NCBI GenBank assembly: GCA_905233695.1
Contig: CAJODN010000003.1
Location: 1,542-65,541 of the forward strand
Length of the DNA: 64,000 nucleotides
Origin: an uncultured Lachnospiraceae bacterium
Lineage (GTDB): Bacteria; Bacillota; Clostridia; Lachnospirales; Lachnospiraceae
Direction: 5' to 3'
Shown: positions 44,660 to 53,402 of the stretch, one piece after another
Layout of the letters: every line of letters begins with the position of its first letter
Numbering within the stretch: position 1 is the first letter of the stretch
Program-made: the position numbers and the translations under genes
The notes under the pieces: model-generated
The model's input: the letters and a program-made list of their open reading frames with translations, nothing else
Told to the model about the DNA's origin: nothing
Database searches by the model: none

Positions 44660-45439
44660 CTACAATTTCTGAAGTGTCTCTATGGCATTTCCCAGAATAA
44701 CAGAAGAATAGTGCTCAGTAAAATACGCATCACTTCCGATAGACAGATTCTGCTGCTCACTATACTCAGATATTATATTACACACCTTGTTGAACTCTTC
44801 CGGCGTGTGACTTGACTTACTGCAGACAAGATAATACTTGCCGTTATGCTTATTCTTGTAGAGCGCATTCTCTCCGTGGTAGAAGTCACCCAGCACATTT
44901 GCCAGGTTAATAACATCATCGAGAGAATCGAATACGAATAGCTTCGTAACATCAATGGGAATCTCCAGCTCGGTGTTCTGACCGCCGGCCTTCTTAAGAG
45001 TCTCCGTTACTTCCTTAGCCTTCTTGAATAGGTCGATAATGTCACTGGCAGACGTACGACGCTTCTCTTCGATATCCTCGAATTCGTAGTCGTCCGTATC
45101 GTAATCATAGTCGTACATATCGTCGTATTCGCCGTCTTCGTACTCTCCGTTATCCTCTGTAAAATGTGAAAATCTAGTATCCAGTTCCTCGGGATACTCA
45201 ATCTTCGTAACGATAAGCACAATACTATCGTCAGAGAGAGGGACAGCCTCTATCATAAGCGGAATATTTTCAGCTTCAAAACCGTATTTATATGATGCCC
45301 ACTTTAACATTTCACGAAAGAGAGACTTTGCCTTGTCGGTACCGTATGCAAGCTCGGTAAGATTAATGTGGCGAAGCTCAAGATCTTCCTTAGTTAACGT
45401 GCATCTGATTTGATTGTCGTTAATCTTTTCTATCTTCAT
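44660..45439 (-). CDS. mecA: Adaptor protein MecA
   Basis: MecA is an adaptor that delivers substrates to ClpCP for proteolysis. The N-terminal domain MKIEKINDNQIRCTLTKEDLELRHINLTELAYGTDKAKSLFREMLKWASYKYGFEAENIPLMIEAVPL is clear, followed by a very acidic Asp/Tyr/Glu linker (about residues 95-120) and the C-terminal Clp-binding alpha/beta domain (FDSLDDVINLANVL). It has 259 residues. It diverges from the kinase gene. Confidence 0.9.
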   Translation of the reverse strand: MKIEKINDNQIRCTLTKEDLELRHINLTELAYGTDKAKSLFREMLKWASYKYGFEAENIPLMIEAVPLSDDSIVLIVTKIEYPEELDTRFSHFTEDNGEYEDGEYDDMYDYDYDTDDYEFEDIEEKRRTSASDIIDLFKKAKEVTETLKKAGGQNTELEIPIDVTKLFVFDSLDDVINLANVLGDFYHGENALYKNKHNGKYYLVCSKSSHTPEEFNKVCNIISEYSEQQNLSIGSDAYFTEHYSSVILGNAIETLQKL

Positions 45440-45585
45440 AAAAACACCCTAATTATTCTTTCCCCTACTATAATTATACGGGTAAAATTATATCATGTAA
45501 ACAATAAAATAATTAACATTTTCTTAACTTTATTAACGAATTATTAACACTTTCTTAAATTTTTATTAAATTTTCGCCCGATGTA

Positions 45586-46926
45586 TTGCATGTCGAATTA
45601 AACTTTGGTATAAGAATAATTGAGATGCTTCTTTCGAAAGAAGGAGGCGATAGAATTAACATTTCACAGAAATTGTCTGACAAGTATGATGAGATTAAGG
45701 TAATATATGAATCGGCAGCCAGTCTCGTAATACTTGTAAGGCTAAAGAGTCTTAGGCACGAACGAATTATCAAGAGAATTGCAAAAAGTTCGGATAAAGG
45801 TCGTGACAATTCTTTAAAAGAGGCTGACATCCTCTTGAATCTGAGACATCCCAACATACCTATACTCTACGATCTTGAAGAAGATGAAGATTACTTCTAT
45901 CTGGTAGAGGAATATATTGTCGGAGAGTCTATGGCAGATTATTTATATCTGCATCAAAGCATTTCCCATAGAGAGCTTATACGGATAGCGACGGAATTAT
46001 ATAACGTACTGGAGTACCTCCATAACTTCGAGACACCGATCTGCTATCAGGATATGAAGCTCGAGCATATCTATTTATCGAAGGGGCGAATAGTCCTTAT
46101 CGATTACGGTATTGCAACTTATCTTAGGGATAAAGAAAGTCCTATGTACGGAACACTTTCATATGTATCGGAGGCGCAGCTCCAGGGTAAATGTGACGTG
46201 TCAAATGACATTATAAGTACCAAGGTAGCGCTTAAGAAAATATATGAAAGCTCTAAGGAGAAGCGCAGCCTTCCGATAGAACGTCTGTTAAAGTGTGATG
46301 TTAACGGCACGGCTACGGAAGAAAAGCTAAGGTGGCTTTTCCTTTTGGCAGACGAAAATAAGGAAAAGAAGCATCTCGATGTGAATATAGCGGTTGTAGG
46401 AAATGATAAGGGGATAGGCGTAAGTCACATTGCCATAGCTATTAATTGTTATCTTAACAATAAGGGTATTGAAAGCTTTTATATTGATGAAAGTGCAGGC
46501 GATGTAATTGAGAAACTGTCGGCAAGAGACAGAAGCCTTAATGAGAAGGATAATATTATATACCACGATTGTTTTAAGGGGCTTCGCCGAAGCGGCGAAG
46601 CTTTAGAAGAAAAAATCCCTCCGACCGGGCTTATGGTCATAGACTGCGGTACGTGTATCGATAAAGCGAAGAGAAGCGACATTATAATATATGTCGTATC
46701 ATCAAGGCTCTATAAGAGTAACGAAATTGATGATGTAGCCTTCGAGAAAAGAACATGTGTCATAGTTAACCCCAGGTCTGTGTGGACAGGAGTAGAGATT
46801 GCCAAGATGCTTTCGAAGAAAGTTTACTCATTTCCCATAGATGAAGATCCGTTTGCTATAACCCAAGTCAAAAACCAGGTGTTAGATAGAATTATTAGTA
46901 AGATTATACCAAATAGTTCGGATTGA
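45586..46926 (+). CDS. Protein kinase-like domain fused to a MinD/TadZ-like P-loop domain
   Basis: Residues about 30-200 are a Ser/Thr kinase-like fold: Lys63 in RIIKRIAK, EADILLNLRHPNIP, catalytic YQDMKLEH (HRDLKPEN type, with Asn replaced by His161) and metal-binding Asp173 in LIDYG. The Gly loop is not recognisable. Residues about 265-446 resemble a SIMIBI ATPase with a variant P-loop (VVGNDKGIGVSHIAIAINCYL) and LMVIDCGT. No TM is seen. The start is uncertain: the track uses a TTG with no clear ribosome-binding site, while an AAGGAGG lies about 60 nt inside. The next gene follows within 12 nt. Function unknown. Confidence 0.7.
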   Translation: MHVELNFGIRIIEMLLSKEGGDRINISQKLSDKYDEIKVIYESAASLVILVRLKSLRHERIIKRIAKSSDKGRDNSLKEADILLNLRHPNIPILYDLEEDEDYFYLVEEYIVGESMADYLYLHQSISHRELIRIATELYNVLEYLHNFETPICYQDMKLEHIYLSKGRIVLIDYGIATYLRDKESPMYGTLSYVSEAQLQGKCDVSNDIISTKVALKKIYESSKEKRSLPIERLLKCDVNGTATEEKLRWLFLLADENKEKKHLDVNIAVVGNDKGIGVSHIAIAINCYLNNKGIESFYIDESAGDVIEKLSARDRSLNEKDNIIYHDCFKGLRRSGEALEEKIPPTGLMVIDCGTCIDKAKRSDIIIYVVSSRLYKSNEIDDVAFEKRTCVIVNPRSVWTGVEIAKMLSKKVYSFPIDEDPFAITQVKNQVLDRIISKIIPNSSD

Positions 46927-46938
46927 CGGGAGAAAAAA

Positions 46939-47553
46939 GTGAGAGAACAATTTAAGATCAGAAGAAAGACACAGATTGCAATATACGGAACGGGAAGTAC
47001 AAGACTTGCAATTGCATTTGCTAATTACTTCGCAAGCTATCTTAAGAAAAAGGTGGCGCTGGGCGAAGTGGGTGAAGGCAATCTATCCGATATGTCAAAA
47101 GAAGATGTAAAAAGTAAGCTTACCGTATCCGAAGATAAGTCCCTCGTTGGCTTCAGGCGGATGAAGGTTGATTATTATCCCTATATTAATGAGGAGTCGG
47201 TTAAGGTCTTAGAAAGTGAACCCTACGACGTTATTATCTGGGATTACAAGAATATAAGCCATGGTTATATGAGTAGCTTCAAGCAATGCGACAGGAGACT
47301 TTTTCTATGTAATATTGCAAAATACAATAGGCGTTCCTTTTGTAGGATTAAATATGTATTTGAGAATGACATAGTGAATGTGGAAGTTTACAGTTATTTA
47401 CTTAATAAAAAGGACAAAAAGTGGTACAGAAATACCATGGGAAGGTCTAAGGTTCTTTCTGATGTCAGGGAGCTTCGCTTAATAGAGGATCCCGACAAGT
47501 TAACACACAGTGACATTATATTTCTAAGTAATCTGGCTGCCGCAAATTTTTGA
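46939..47553 (+). CDS. Degenerate P-loop protein, partner of the kinase fusion
   Basis: A 204-residue soluble protein with a Rossmann-like start (RRKTQIAIYGTGSTRLAIAFANYFASYLKKKVALGEVGEG) resembling TadZ/MinD-type ATPases, but the P-loop lacks the GK[ST] signature. YDVIIWDYKN is at the position of a Walker B strand. It starts at GTG after GGGAG, 12 nt after the kinase fusion, and probably works with it. ATP hydrolysis looks unlikely; a binding or scaffold role is inferred. I cannot name the family with confidence. Confidence 0.6.
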   Translation: MREQFKIRRKTQIAIYGTGSTRLAIAFANYFASYLKKKVALGEVGEGNLSDMSKEDVKSKLTVSEDKSLVGFRRMKVDYYPYINEESVKVLESEPYDVIIWDYKNISHGYMSSFKQCDRRLFLCNIAKYNRRSFCRIKYVFENDIVNVEVYSYLLNKKDKKWYRNTMGRSKVLSDVRELRLIEDPDKLTHSDIIFLSNLAAANF

Positions 47554-47569
47554 AAGGAGGAGCGAAATC

Positions 47570-47635
47570 AACGCAGGCGTCGGGTGAACCCGACATAGAA
47601 TAATCGGAAGATTCTTTTGTCTGCATGCCTGCGTT
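47570..47635. other. Structured element E5 after the kinase/P-loop pair
   Basis: An outer perfect 9-bp stem, AACGCAGGC/GCCTGCGTT, encloses GTCGGGTGAACCCGAC and AGAAT/ATTCT hairpins. A strong AAAGGAGG motif lies immediately before it with no ATG, GTG or TTG at useful spacing. Only a weak TTTT follows. It may be an RNA processing or regulatory element. Confidence 0.6.
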
Positions 47636-47688
47636 TTAAAAAACTGATAATACTACGGAATTCAATTGAAATAAGATATTAAGAAGTG

Positions 47689-47722
47689 CCACCGGGAAGA
47701 CTTTTCCCGGTGGTCTTTTTGT
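47689..47722 (+). terminator. Terminator upstream of the GH18 gene
   Basis: CCACCGGGAA/TTCCCGGTGG with a GACTT loop, followed by TCTTTTTGTG. It ends the kinase/P-loop transcript. Confidence 0.9.
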
Positions 47723-47820
47723 GTTAATATACTAGGGATTGAAGTAATACTTTGATACTGCTTGCAGTAGCAAAGTATTACTTGAAGACCTTAAAAACAA
47801 TATATCTAACGGGGACATCT

Positions 47821-49536
47821 ATGGATAAATTCAAAAAATTAGCAAGTAAAATAGTCACAGACAAACGCTTCATAATAATTCTTATTATTCTTGTAGTGCT
47901 TGTTGTTGCGGGAATACTTATCTACAATAAGAGGTACTCTCCCAGCAACGAAACAATGACTCTTAACGAGTATTATGAGGTTAAGGGCGATGAGATGGCG
48001 GTGATTATTGACGGTGACCTTCTCTCTAATATTGACGGCGCTCCCGACGGAATCGTCAGGAATAATACTCCTTATGTAAAATGTAAGACAATAAATGACG
48101 CAATTAAAGATGTCTACGCTTATGACAACTCCGAGCATAAGGTGAGCTTCACCACTACGGAAGGAACGTACAGAGGTACAGCCGGCGCCACCGGATACAC
48201 TTTCAAAGGTCAGAACGTTGCCACTGACTATGTGCCGCTTATAGAAGCAAACGGCACGGGATACATAGCTCTCGGATTCGTTAAGGATACAACGGGAACG
48301 GAATATACGTTTAACCAGGATCCCGCAAGGGCGGCAATATACACTCCCGGAGCGGAGAGAACGAAGGCCGAAATCGATGAAGATATCGAGATGAGACGCT
48401 TCGGCGGTAACAGAAGTAAGATTCTTGCTACGGCGAAGAAGGGTGATAAGATTACGGTTGTCGAGAATTACGGAAGCTGGAGTCAGGTTCTTACAGAGGA
48501 CGGAATCCTCGGCTGCGTTCCCAACAGTGCCATAGATGACAAGGATACTGTTAAGAATAAGACGGGCGCGGCACAAGACAGCCTGAAGCACAACCTTATG
48601 AGCGAGCCCATAAGACTTGGCTGGCACCAGGCATTTTCAAGTGCGGCAAACGGCGAGGTTGAGTCAGTCTTAAGCACCGCAGGAGGCATGAATGTTATAA
48701 GTCCGACCTGGCTTCAGATTAAGGACAACAAGGGCTCACTTAATAACCTGTCTAATGACAATTATGTTAACCTCTGCCATGGCAAAGGTATCAAGGTGTG
48801 GGTGCTCGTAAGCAATATTGAACGTGACGTTGATGAAAATCAGTTATTCAACGTAACATCAACGAGAGATGCACTTGTTAACAATATAGTAAGCGCCGTT
48901 ACGGCCGTTGGTGCCGATGGTGTTAACGTTGATATAGAGTCGGTAGGCGATAACAACGTCGATGGCTATACGGAGTTTATTAAGACACTTGCTTTGAAAT
49001 GTAAAGAGAATAACCTGGTTCTTTCGGTAGACAATTATAATATCAGTTCCGCTGACTACAATGTTGATGTTCAAGCCAGGTTCACGGATTATGTTGTGCT
49101 CTTCGGATACGACGAGACATGGACCGGAGCCGGTAAAGCGGGATCTAACAACTCAATTAATTGGGTTAAGAAGGGCGTGGAAGGAATGCTCGCCGAAGGC
49201 GTAGATAAGTCTCAGCTAATCCTTGCGATTCCATTCTATACAAGGCTTTGGATTCAATCGGGTGACACTGTAACAAGTGAAACCGTTACGCTTAAGGATA
49301 CCCCGGCGCTTTTAGAGCAGAATAACGCTACGGCAAATTGGCTTAAGGAGAACAAGGAGAATTACGCCGAGTGGTCGAACGGCGACAAGAAATACAGTAT
49401 CTGGATTGTGGACAATAAATCCCTTCAGGAGCGTGTGAACTACGTAATGGAGAAGAAGCTCGCAGGTATAGCGGCTTGGAAGCTGGGTAACGAGACGGCT
49501 GATACATGGAAGATGATCTCAGACACAGTGCGATAG
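47821..49536 (+). CDS. Membrane-anchored GH18-family glycoside hydrolase with SH3-like domain
   Basis: A 571-residue surface protein. It has an N-terminal TM anchor (RFIIILIILVVLVVAGILIY), an extracytoplasmic region with a copper-amine-oxidase-like/SH3 part (KGDKITVVENYGSWSQVLTEDGILGCVPNSAI) and a C-terminal GH18 domain (GWHQAF, DGVNVDIESVGDNNVDGYTEFIKTL, SVDNYN, LFGYDETW). The catalytic DxxxDIE motif is kept, so peptidoglycan or chitin-like glycans are plausible substrates; YaaH-type spore hydrolases are relatives. The ATG at 47821 is chosen over the track's upstream start because the TM anchor follows it directly. Confidence 0.83.
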   Translation: MDKFKKLASKIVTDKRFIIILIILVVLVVAGILIYNKRYSPSNETMTLNEYYEVKGDEMAVIIDGDLLSNIDGAPDGIVRNNTPYVKCKTINDAIKDVYAYDNSEHKVSFTTTEGTYRGTAGATGYTFKGQNVATDYVPLIEANGTGYIALGFVKDTTGTEYTFNQDPARAAIYTPGAERTKAEIDEDIEMRRFGGNRSKILATAKKGDKITVVENYGSWSQVLTEDGILGCVPNSAIDDKDTVKNKTGAAQDSLKHNLMSEPIRLGWHQAFSSAANGEVESVLSTAGGMNVISPTWLQIKDNKGSLNNLSNDNYVNLCHGKGIKVWVLVSNIERDVDENQLFNVTSTRDALVNNIVSAVTAVGADGVNVDIESVGDNNVDGYTEFIKTLALKCKENNLVLSVDNYNISSADYNVDVQARFTDYVVLFGYDETWTGAGKAGSNNSINWVKKGVEGMLAEGVDKSQLILAIPFYTRLWIQSGDTVTSETVTLKDTPALLEQNNATANWLKENKENYAEWSNGDKKYSIWIVDNKSLQERVNYVMEKKLAGIAAWKLGNETADTWKMISDTVR

Positions 49537-49566
49537 ATTCAGCCCCGCTTCTGCCTAAATTCCTTC

Positions 49567-49636
49567 TTCCTCAATCGACGATGTCCCGCAGTCGAGGAAA
49601 CTAAACCACACATTTTAGTTTTCCGTTGATTGAAAT
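49567..49636. other. Hairpin-rich spacer between the GH18 and sua5 genes
   Basis: TTCCTC...CGAC pairs with GTCG.AGGAA, and AAACTAAA with TTTAGTTT around an 8-nt loop. These may terminate the GH18 transcript. The promoter of the next gene begins in the right part. Confidence 0.5.
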
Positions 49637-49653
49637 ACGAAAAATGGTATAAT
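49626..49653 (+). promoter_or_regulatory. Promoter placing the transcript start at the sua5 ATG
   Basis: TTGATT at 49626-49631, a 16-nt spacer and an extended -10 (TGGTATAAT) ending at 49653. The ATG is at 49660, so the predicted start of transcription falls on or next to the start codon and no ribosome-binding site fits. Confidence 0.65.
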
Positions 49654-49659
49654 ACCTCT

Positions 49660-51168
49660 ATGGATACATGTATACTTAAAGTTGATTGGTCTGACGTAGG
49701 TCAACAGGCCTTAGAGAAGGCGGCTAAGATAATTAAAGACGGCGGACTTGTGGCATTTCCCACGGAAACTGTATACGGACTGGGAGGCGATGCCAAGAAC
49801 TCCCGGTCAGCGAAGAGAATCTACAGAGCCAAAGGAAGACCCAGCGACAATCCCCTTATTGTACATATAGCCACCATAAGCCAGCTCGATGAGGTGGCTG
49901 AGGATATACCGGAATATGCGGAAGACCTGGCGGAAGCGTTCTGGCCGGGACCGCTGACACTGATACTTAATAAGAACAGATCCGTACCAAGACATACGAC
50001 CGGAGGACTTAGTACGGTTGCGGTTAGGATGCCGGATAATGAGATAGCAAGAGAGCTTATAATTAAGAGCGAATGTTTAATTGCCGCACCTTCGGCAAAT
50101 GCATCAGGGCGCCCAAGCCCCACCACGGCAGAGCATGTGAAGGCGGATCTTAATGGCAGAATAGATGCAATAATTGATGCGGGCCCCTGCGAAGTGGGAG
50201 TGGAATCGACGATTCTTGATCTTACGACCGATGTTCCCACAATACTTCGCCCCGGAATGATTACCAAGGAGATGATCGAGCAGGTACTCGGAAGGGTTAT
50301 TATAGACGCATCTAAGTCAGAGGAAGAGTCGGACGACAAGCCCAAGGCACCGGGCATGAAATACAAGCATTACGCACCCAAGGCGAGTCTTACCATCGTT
50401 GAAGGAAGGCCGGCAAGGGTTGCATCATATATTAATTCACAGATAAGAGAGGGTAATTTACTCGGTCTTACAACGGGAATTATAGCAAGCGAGGAGAACC
50501 GGAAGAGATACGGGGGCGACTTCGTTAAGACAATCGGTTCCTTAGAGGACGAGAAGGAGATAGCGCATAATCTCTACAGTACGCTTAGGGAATTCGATGA
50601 TCTTAAGGTAGACAGGATTTACTCGGAGAGCTTTGATAATCTTGAAAATGCGGATGCAATAATGAATAGACTGGAAAAAGCGGCAGGCCATAAGGTAATA
50701 AGTGCCGATAAGGTGTCTATTTCGAGAATTATCTTCGCGGGTAAGAACGGCTCGAACAGAAGCCCAATGGCAGCGAGCATTCTTAAGACCATGAAGATGG
50801 ATAAGAACTACGAGATTCTTTCTCGCGGGATTCTTGTTCAGTTCCCGGAGCCTTTGAACCCTAAGATTGAAGCGGTTCTTAAGAGTAACGGGATAGAAGT
50901 GGAGGATTATCACGCCGAGCAGCTTAAAAGCGAAGATATCACTCCCACAACTATAGTATTTACCATGGAAGAGTCTCACAGAGACAGAATTATAGAGACG
51001 ATAGACAGGGCGAACGAAGATAATACATTTGTATTAACGAAGTATGTTGGCAACGAACTTGAGATTCCCAATCCTTACGGCGGTTCGCTTCAGCTTTACG
51101 GACTTTGTTTTGAATCAATTAAAGAGACACTTAACAGTTTGGTTAACGTATTAGATCAGGAGGGCTAG
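49660..51168 (+). CDS. Threonylcarbamoyl-AMP synthase (Sua5) fused to a pseudo-phosphatase domain
   Basis: The N-terminal YrdC domain (VAFPTETVYGLGGDA, RAKGRPSDNPLIVHI, SANASGRPSPTTAEHV) makes threonylcarbamoyl-AMP for t6A tRNA modification, and a Sua5 domain follows (PGMKYKHYAPKA...). The last 150 residues have the low-molecular-weight phosphatase fold of YwlE. The catalytic loop usually VCTGNTCRSPMA reads AGKNGSNRSPMA, and the usual DPFGGS reads NPYGGS, so both catalytic Cys and Asp are lost. The track's TTG start lies in the promoter, so the ATG at 49660 (502 residues) is used. Confidence 0.88.
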   Translation: MDTCILKVDWSDVGQQALEKAAKIIKDGGLVAFPTETVYGLGGDAKNSRSAKRIYRAKGRPSDNPLIVHIATISQLDEVAEDIPEYAEDLAEAFWPGPLTLILNKNRSVPRHTTGGLSTVAVRMPDNEIARELIIKSECLIAAPSANASGRPSPTTAEHVKADLNGRIDAIIDAGPCEVGVESTILDLTTDVPTILRPGMITKEMIEQVLGRVIIDASKSEEESDDKPKAPGMKYKHYAPKASLTIVEGRPARVASYINSQIREGNLLGLTTGIIASEENRKRYGGDFVKTIGSLEDEKEIAHNLYSTLREFDDLKVDRIYSESFDNLENADAIMNRLEKAAGHKVISADKVSISRIIFAGKNGSNRSPMAASILKTMKMDKNYEILSRGILVQFPEPLNPKIEAVLKSNGIEVEDYHAEQLKSEDITPTTIVFTMEESHRDRIIETIDRANEDNTFVLTKYVGNELEIPNPYGGSLQLYGLCFESIKETLNSLVNVLDQEG

Positions 51169-51171
51169 GAC

Positions 51172-51657
51172 ATGAGCGACAAGAGGACAGATTATATAAG
51201 CTGGGACGAGTATTTTATGGGTGTTGCGAAAATGTCCGGAATGCGTTCAAAAGATCCCAACACACAGGTTGGTGCATGTATCGTAAGTCAGGATAATAAG
51301 ATTCTGTCTATGGGCTATAACGGATTCCCCATCGGATGTTCAGACGACGACTTCCCATGGTGCAGAGAAGGGGATCCTCTTGACAACAAGTATTTCTATA
51401 CGACTCATTCTGAGCTTAATGCCATTCTTAATTACAGGGGCGGAAGCTTAGAGGGAACGAAATTATATGTATCGCTTTTCCCGTGTAATGAGTGTGCCAA
51501 GGCCATAATCCAGGCCGGAATTAAGACCATTATATATGATTGTGATAAATACGCTTCAACACCTTCGGTCATTGCGTCGAAGAGAATGCTTACGGCTTCG
51601 GGTGTGGAGTTTCGAAAGTACGAGTCATCGGGAAGAGAGATTACCATGACTCTCTAG
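51172..51657 (+). CDS. dCMP deaminase family protein
   Basis: A ComEB-type deoxycytidylate deaminase, making dUMP for thymidylate synthesis. Zinc ligands are visible in THSELNAILN (HxE) and FPCNECAKAI (PCxxC), and DPNTQVGACIVS and GYNGFPIG are family motifs. It has 161 residues. It lies 3 nt after the sua5 fusion and 9 nt before atpZ, so it may share that transcript. Confidence 0.92.
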   Translation: MSDKRTDYISWDEYFMGVAKMSGMRSKDPNTQVGACIVSQDNKILSMGYNGFPIGCSDDDFPWCREGDPLDNKYFYTTHSELNAILNYRGGSLEGTKLYVSLFPCNECAKAIIQAGIKTIIYDCDKYASTPSVIASKRMLTASGVEFRKYESSGREITMTL

Positions 51658-51666
51658 GAGTAATAT

Positions 51667-51954
51667 TTGAAGAAGCAGAAGAAGAATAATGAAATCGGGG
51701 AAATGCTTGTGCTCTTAATGCAGGTCAGTATAAGCATGATAGTACCGATTGGTCTAATGGTTGCGCTGTCTGTATTCATTGTTAATAAGACAGGAATTAA
51801 GTGGATAAGCATTATCCTCTTCATAGTAGGTGCGGCGGCAGGCATGCGAAATGTGTATAAGCTTATCCAAAAGTACTTAAAGAAGAAAAAGGAACCATAC
51901 GAGATAGCGAAGGAAGAAAACAGTGAAGATGATGAAGAGAATCCTGACGATTAA
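51667..51954 (+). CDS. atpZ: AtpZ-like ATP synthase accessory protein
   Basis: A 95-residue protein with two TM segments (VLLMQVSISMIVPIGLMVALSVFIV and WISIILFIVGAAAGMRNVYKLI) and an acidic C-terminus. Its size, topology and position before atpI-atpB fit AtpZ/AtpI proteins that assist F-type ATP synthase assembly or Mg2+ supply. It starts at TTG after AGGAG. Confidence 0.8.
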   Translation: MKKQKKNNEIGEMLVLLMQVSISMIVPIGLMVALSVFIVNKTGIKWISIILFIVGAAAGMRNVYKLIQKYLKKKKEPYEIAKEENSEDDEENPDD

Positions 51955-52348
51955 TCAGGCACTGCCTATGCTCCTTCTCGGAATAGTAGTGTGGGGAGTA
52001 CTTGTTCAGATTACGGGCATATGGTTTGTGGAGGATAAAGTAAGGTATTCCACGGGAACGTGGATTGGAACGGCGCTTGCTGTGTTCATGGCAATCAATA
52101 TGGCGCTTGTCATAGATTCGGCAATAATTAAAGGCTCGAAGGTCGGTATACTTCGACTTAAGTCAATATTTCGTTATTTAATAGTGGTAATTGTCTTTTT
52201 TGTTATGGTATACTTTGACTTAGGGAATTTTATACCCGCCTTTATTGCAGTTATGGGTCTAAAGGTAAGTGCGTATGCACAGCCTTATATTAATAAAATA
52301 TTCCATAGGGATATTAAAGAAAAAGAAGAGGAGGAGGTGAAGATGTGA
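51923..52348 (+). CDS. atpI: ATP synthase subunit I-like protein
   Basis: A 141-residue protein with about four TM segments (LLLGIVVWGVLVQITGIWF; GTALAVFMAINMALVID; IFRYLIVVIVFFVMVYF; IPAFIAVMGLKVSAYAQPYI). This matches the ATP synthase I group that helps c-ring assembly. A GTG start overlaps atpZ by 32 nt, and its end overlaps the atpB start by 4 nt (ATGTGA). Confidence 0.78.
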   Translation: MKMMKRILTINQALPMLLLGIVVWGVLVQITGIWFVEDKVRYSTGTWIGTALAVFMAINMALVIDSAIIKGSKVGILRLKSIFRYLIVVIVFFVMVYFDLGNFIPAFIAVMGLKVSAYAQPYINKIFHRDIKEKEEEEVKM

Positions 52349-53082
52349 ACGGACTTATTCTGGCGGATTCGTCAGCAGATAATATAGATTTTATGATACA
52401 TGGTCTTATATCATATGAGTTATTCGGACACACATTCTGGATAACAACAAGCCATGTATGTATCTTAATTGTTATGCTGGTTCTTATTGGCTTTGCTATT
52501 GTGGCCAACAGGAAGATGAAGCATGCCACAGAGGTTCCCACAGGATTACAAAATGTTGTTGAGCTCATGGTTGAGAAGCTCCAAGGAATGGTCGGAACTA
52601 CCATGGGTAAACATGCCCCGAGATTTTCCAATTACATTTTTACGATTTTTGCGTTTATTATTTTCAGTAATATTTCGGGGTTGTTCGGACTTAGACCACC
52701 GACAGCGGATTACGGAACAACATTACCACTTGCGTTAATAACATTCGTGCTTATATGGTTTAACACATTTAAGCATAACAGCTTGAAGGAAATATGGATT
52801 GATAAGTGTTCACCACTACCGCCTTGGCTTCCTATTTGGCTACCCATTAACCTTATAGGTGATATAGCGGTACCCATATCATTATCCCTTCGTTTGTTCG
52901 CAAATGTGTTATCGGGAACGGTAATGATGGCGCTGCTCTACGGCTTGCTAGCTAAGATAGCTTATGTATGGCCGGCAGCATTACACGGATACTTCGATCT
53001 GTTCTCAGGATCGATACAAGCATATGTATTCTGTATGCTTACAATGACATATATTAAGAATGCCATTGGAGATGATGAATAA
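52345..53082 (+). CDS. atpB: F0F1 ATP synthase subunit a
   Basis: Subunit a forms the ion half-channels beside the c-ring. The 245-residue membrane protein has the conserved helix with the essential Arg (LSLRLFANVLSGTVMMALLYGL) and a last helix with IQAYVFCMLTMTYI. It starts at GTG after GAGGAGGTG. The N-terminus is extracytoplasmic. Confidence 0.95.
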   Translation: MNGLILADSSADNIDFMIHGLISYELFGHTFWITTSHVCILIVMLVLIGFAIVANRKMKHATEVPTGLQNVVELMVEKLQGMVGTTMGKHAPRFSNYIFTIFAFIIFSNISGLFGLRPPTADYGTTLPLALITFVLIWFNTFKHNSLKEIWIDKCSPLPPWLPIWLPINLIGDIAVPISLSLRLFANVLSGTVMMALLYGLLAKIAYVWPAALHGYFDLFSGSIQAYVFCMLTMTYIKNAIGDDE

Positions 53083-53103
53083 TATTATATTTAGGAGGAT
53101 TAG

Positions 53104-53364
<261 letters not shown>

Positions 53365-53402
53365 TCCTTTAAGTTGCGATAAAGAAAGGAGGAACATAGC
53401 GA

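Noticed and set aside
46575-46605. GC-rich palindrome GCTTCGCC...GGCGAAGC
   Set aside because: It lies in frame inside the kinase-fusion gene and encodes GLRRSGEAL; probably codon-driven, although a small hairpin is possible.
47554-47722. Riboswitch upstream of the GH18 gene
   Set aside because: I could not match any riboswitch class, and a strong terminator separates the element from the GH18 gene.
47839-48627. Minus-strand 262-aa ORF inside the GH18 gene
   Set aside because: It is entirely antisense to a protein with clear TM, SH3-like and GH18 motifs and has no recognisable family.
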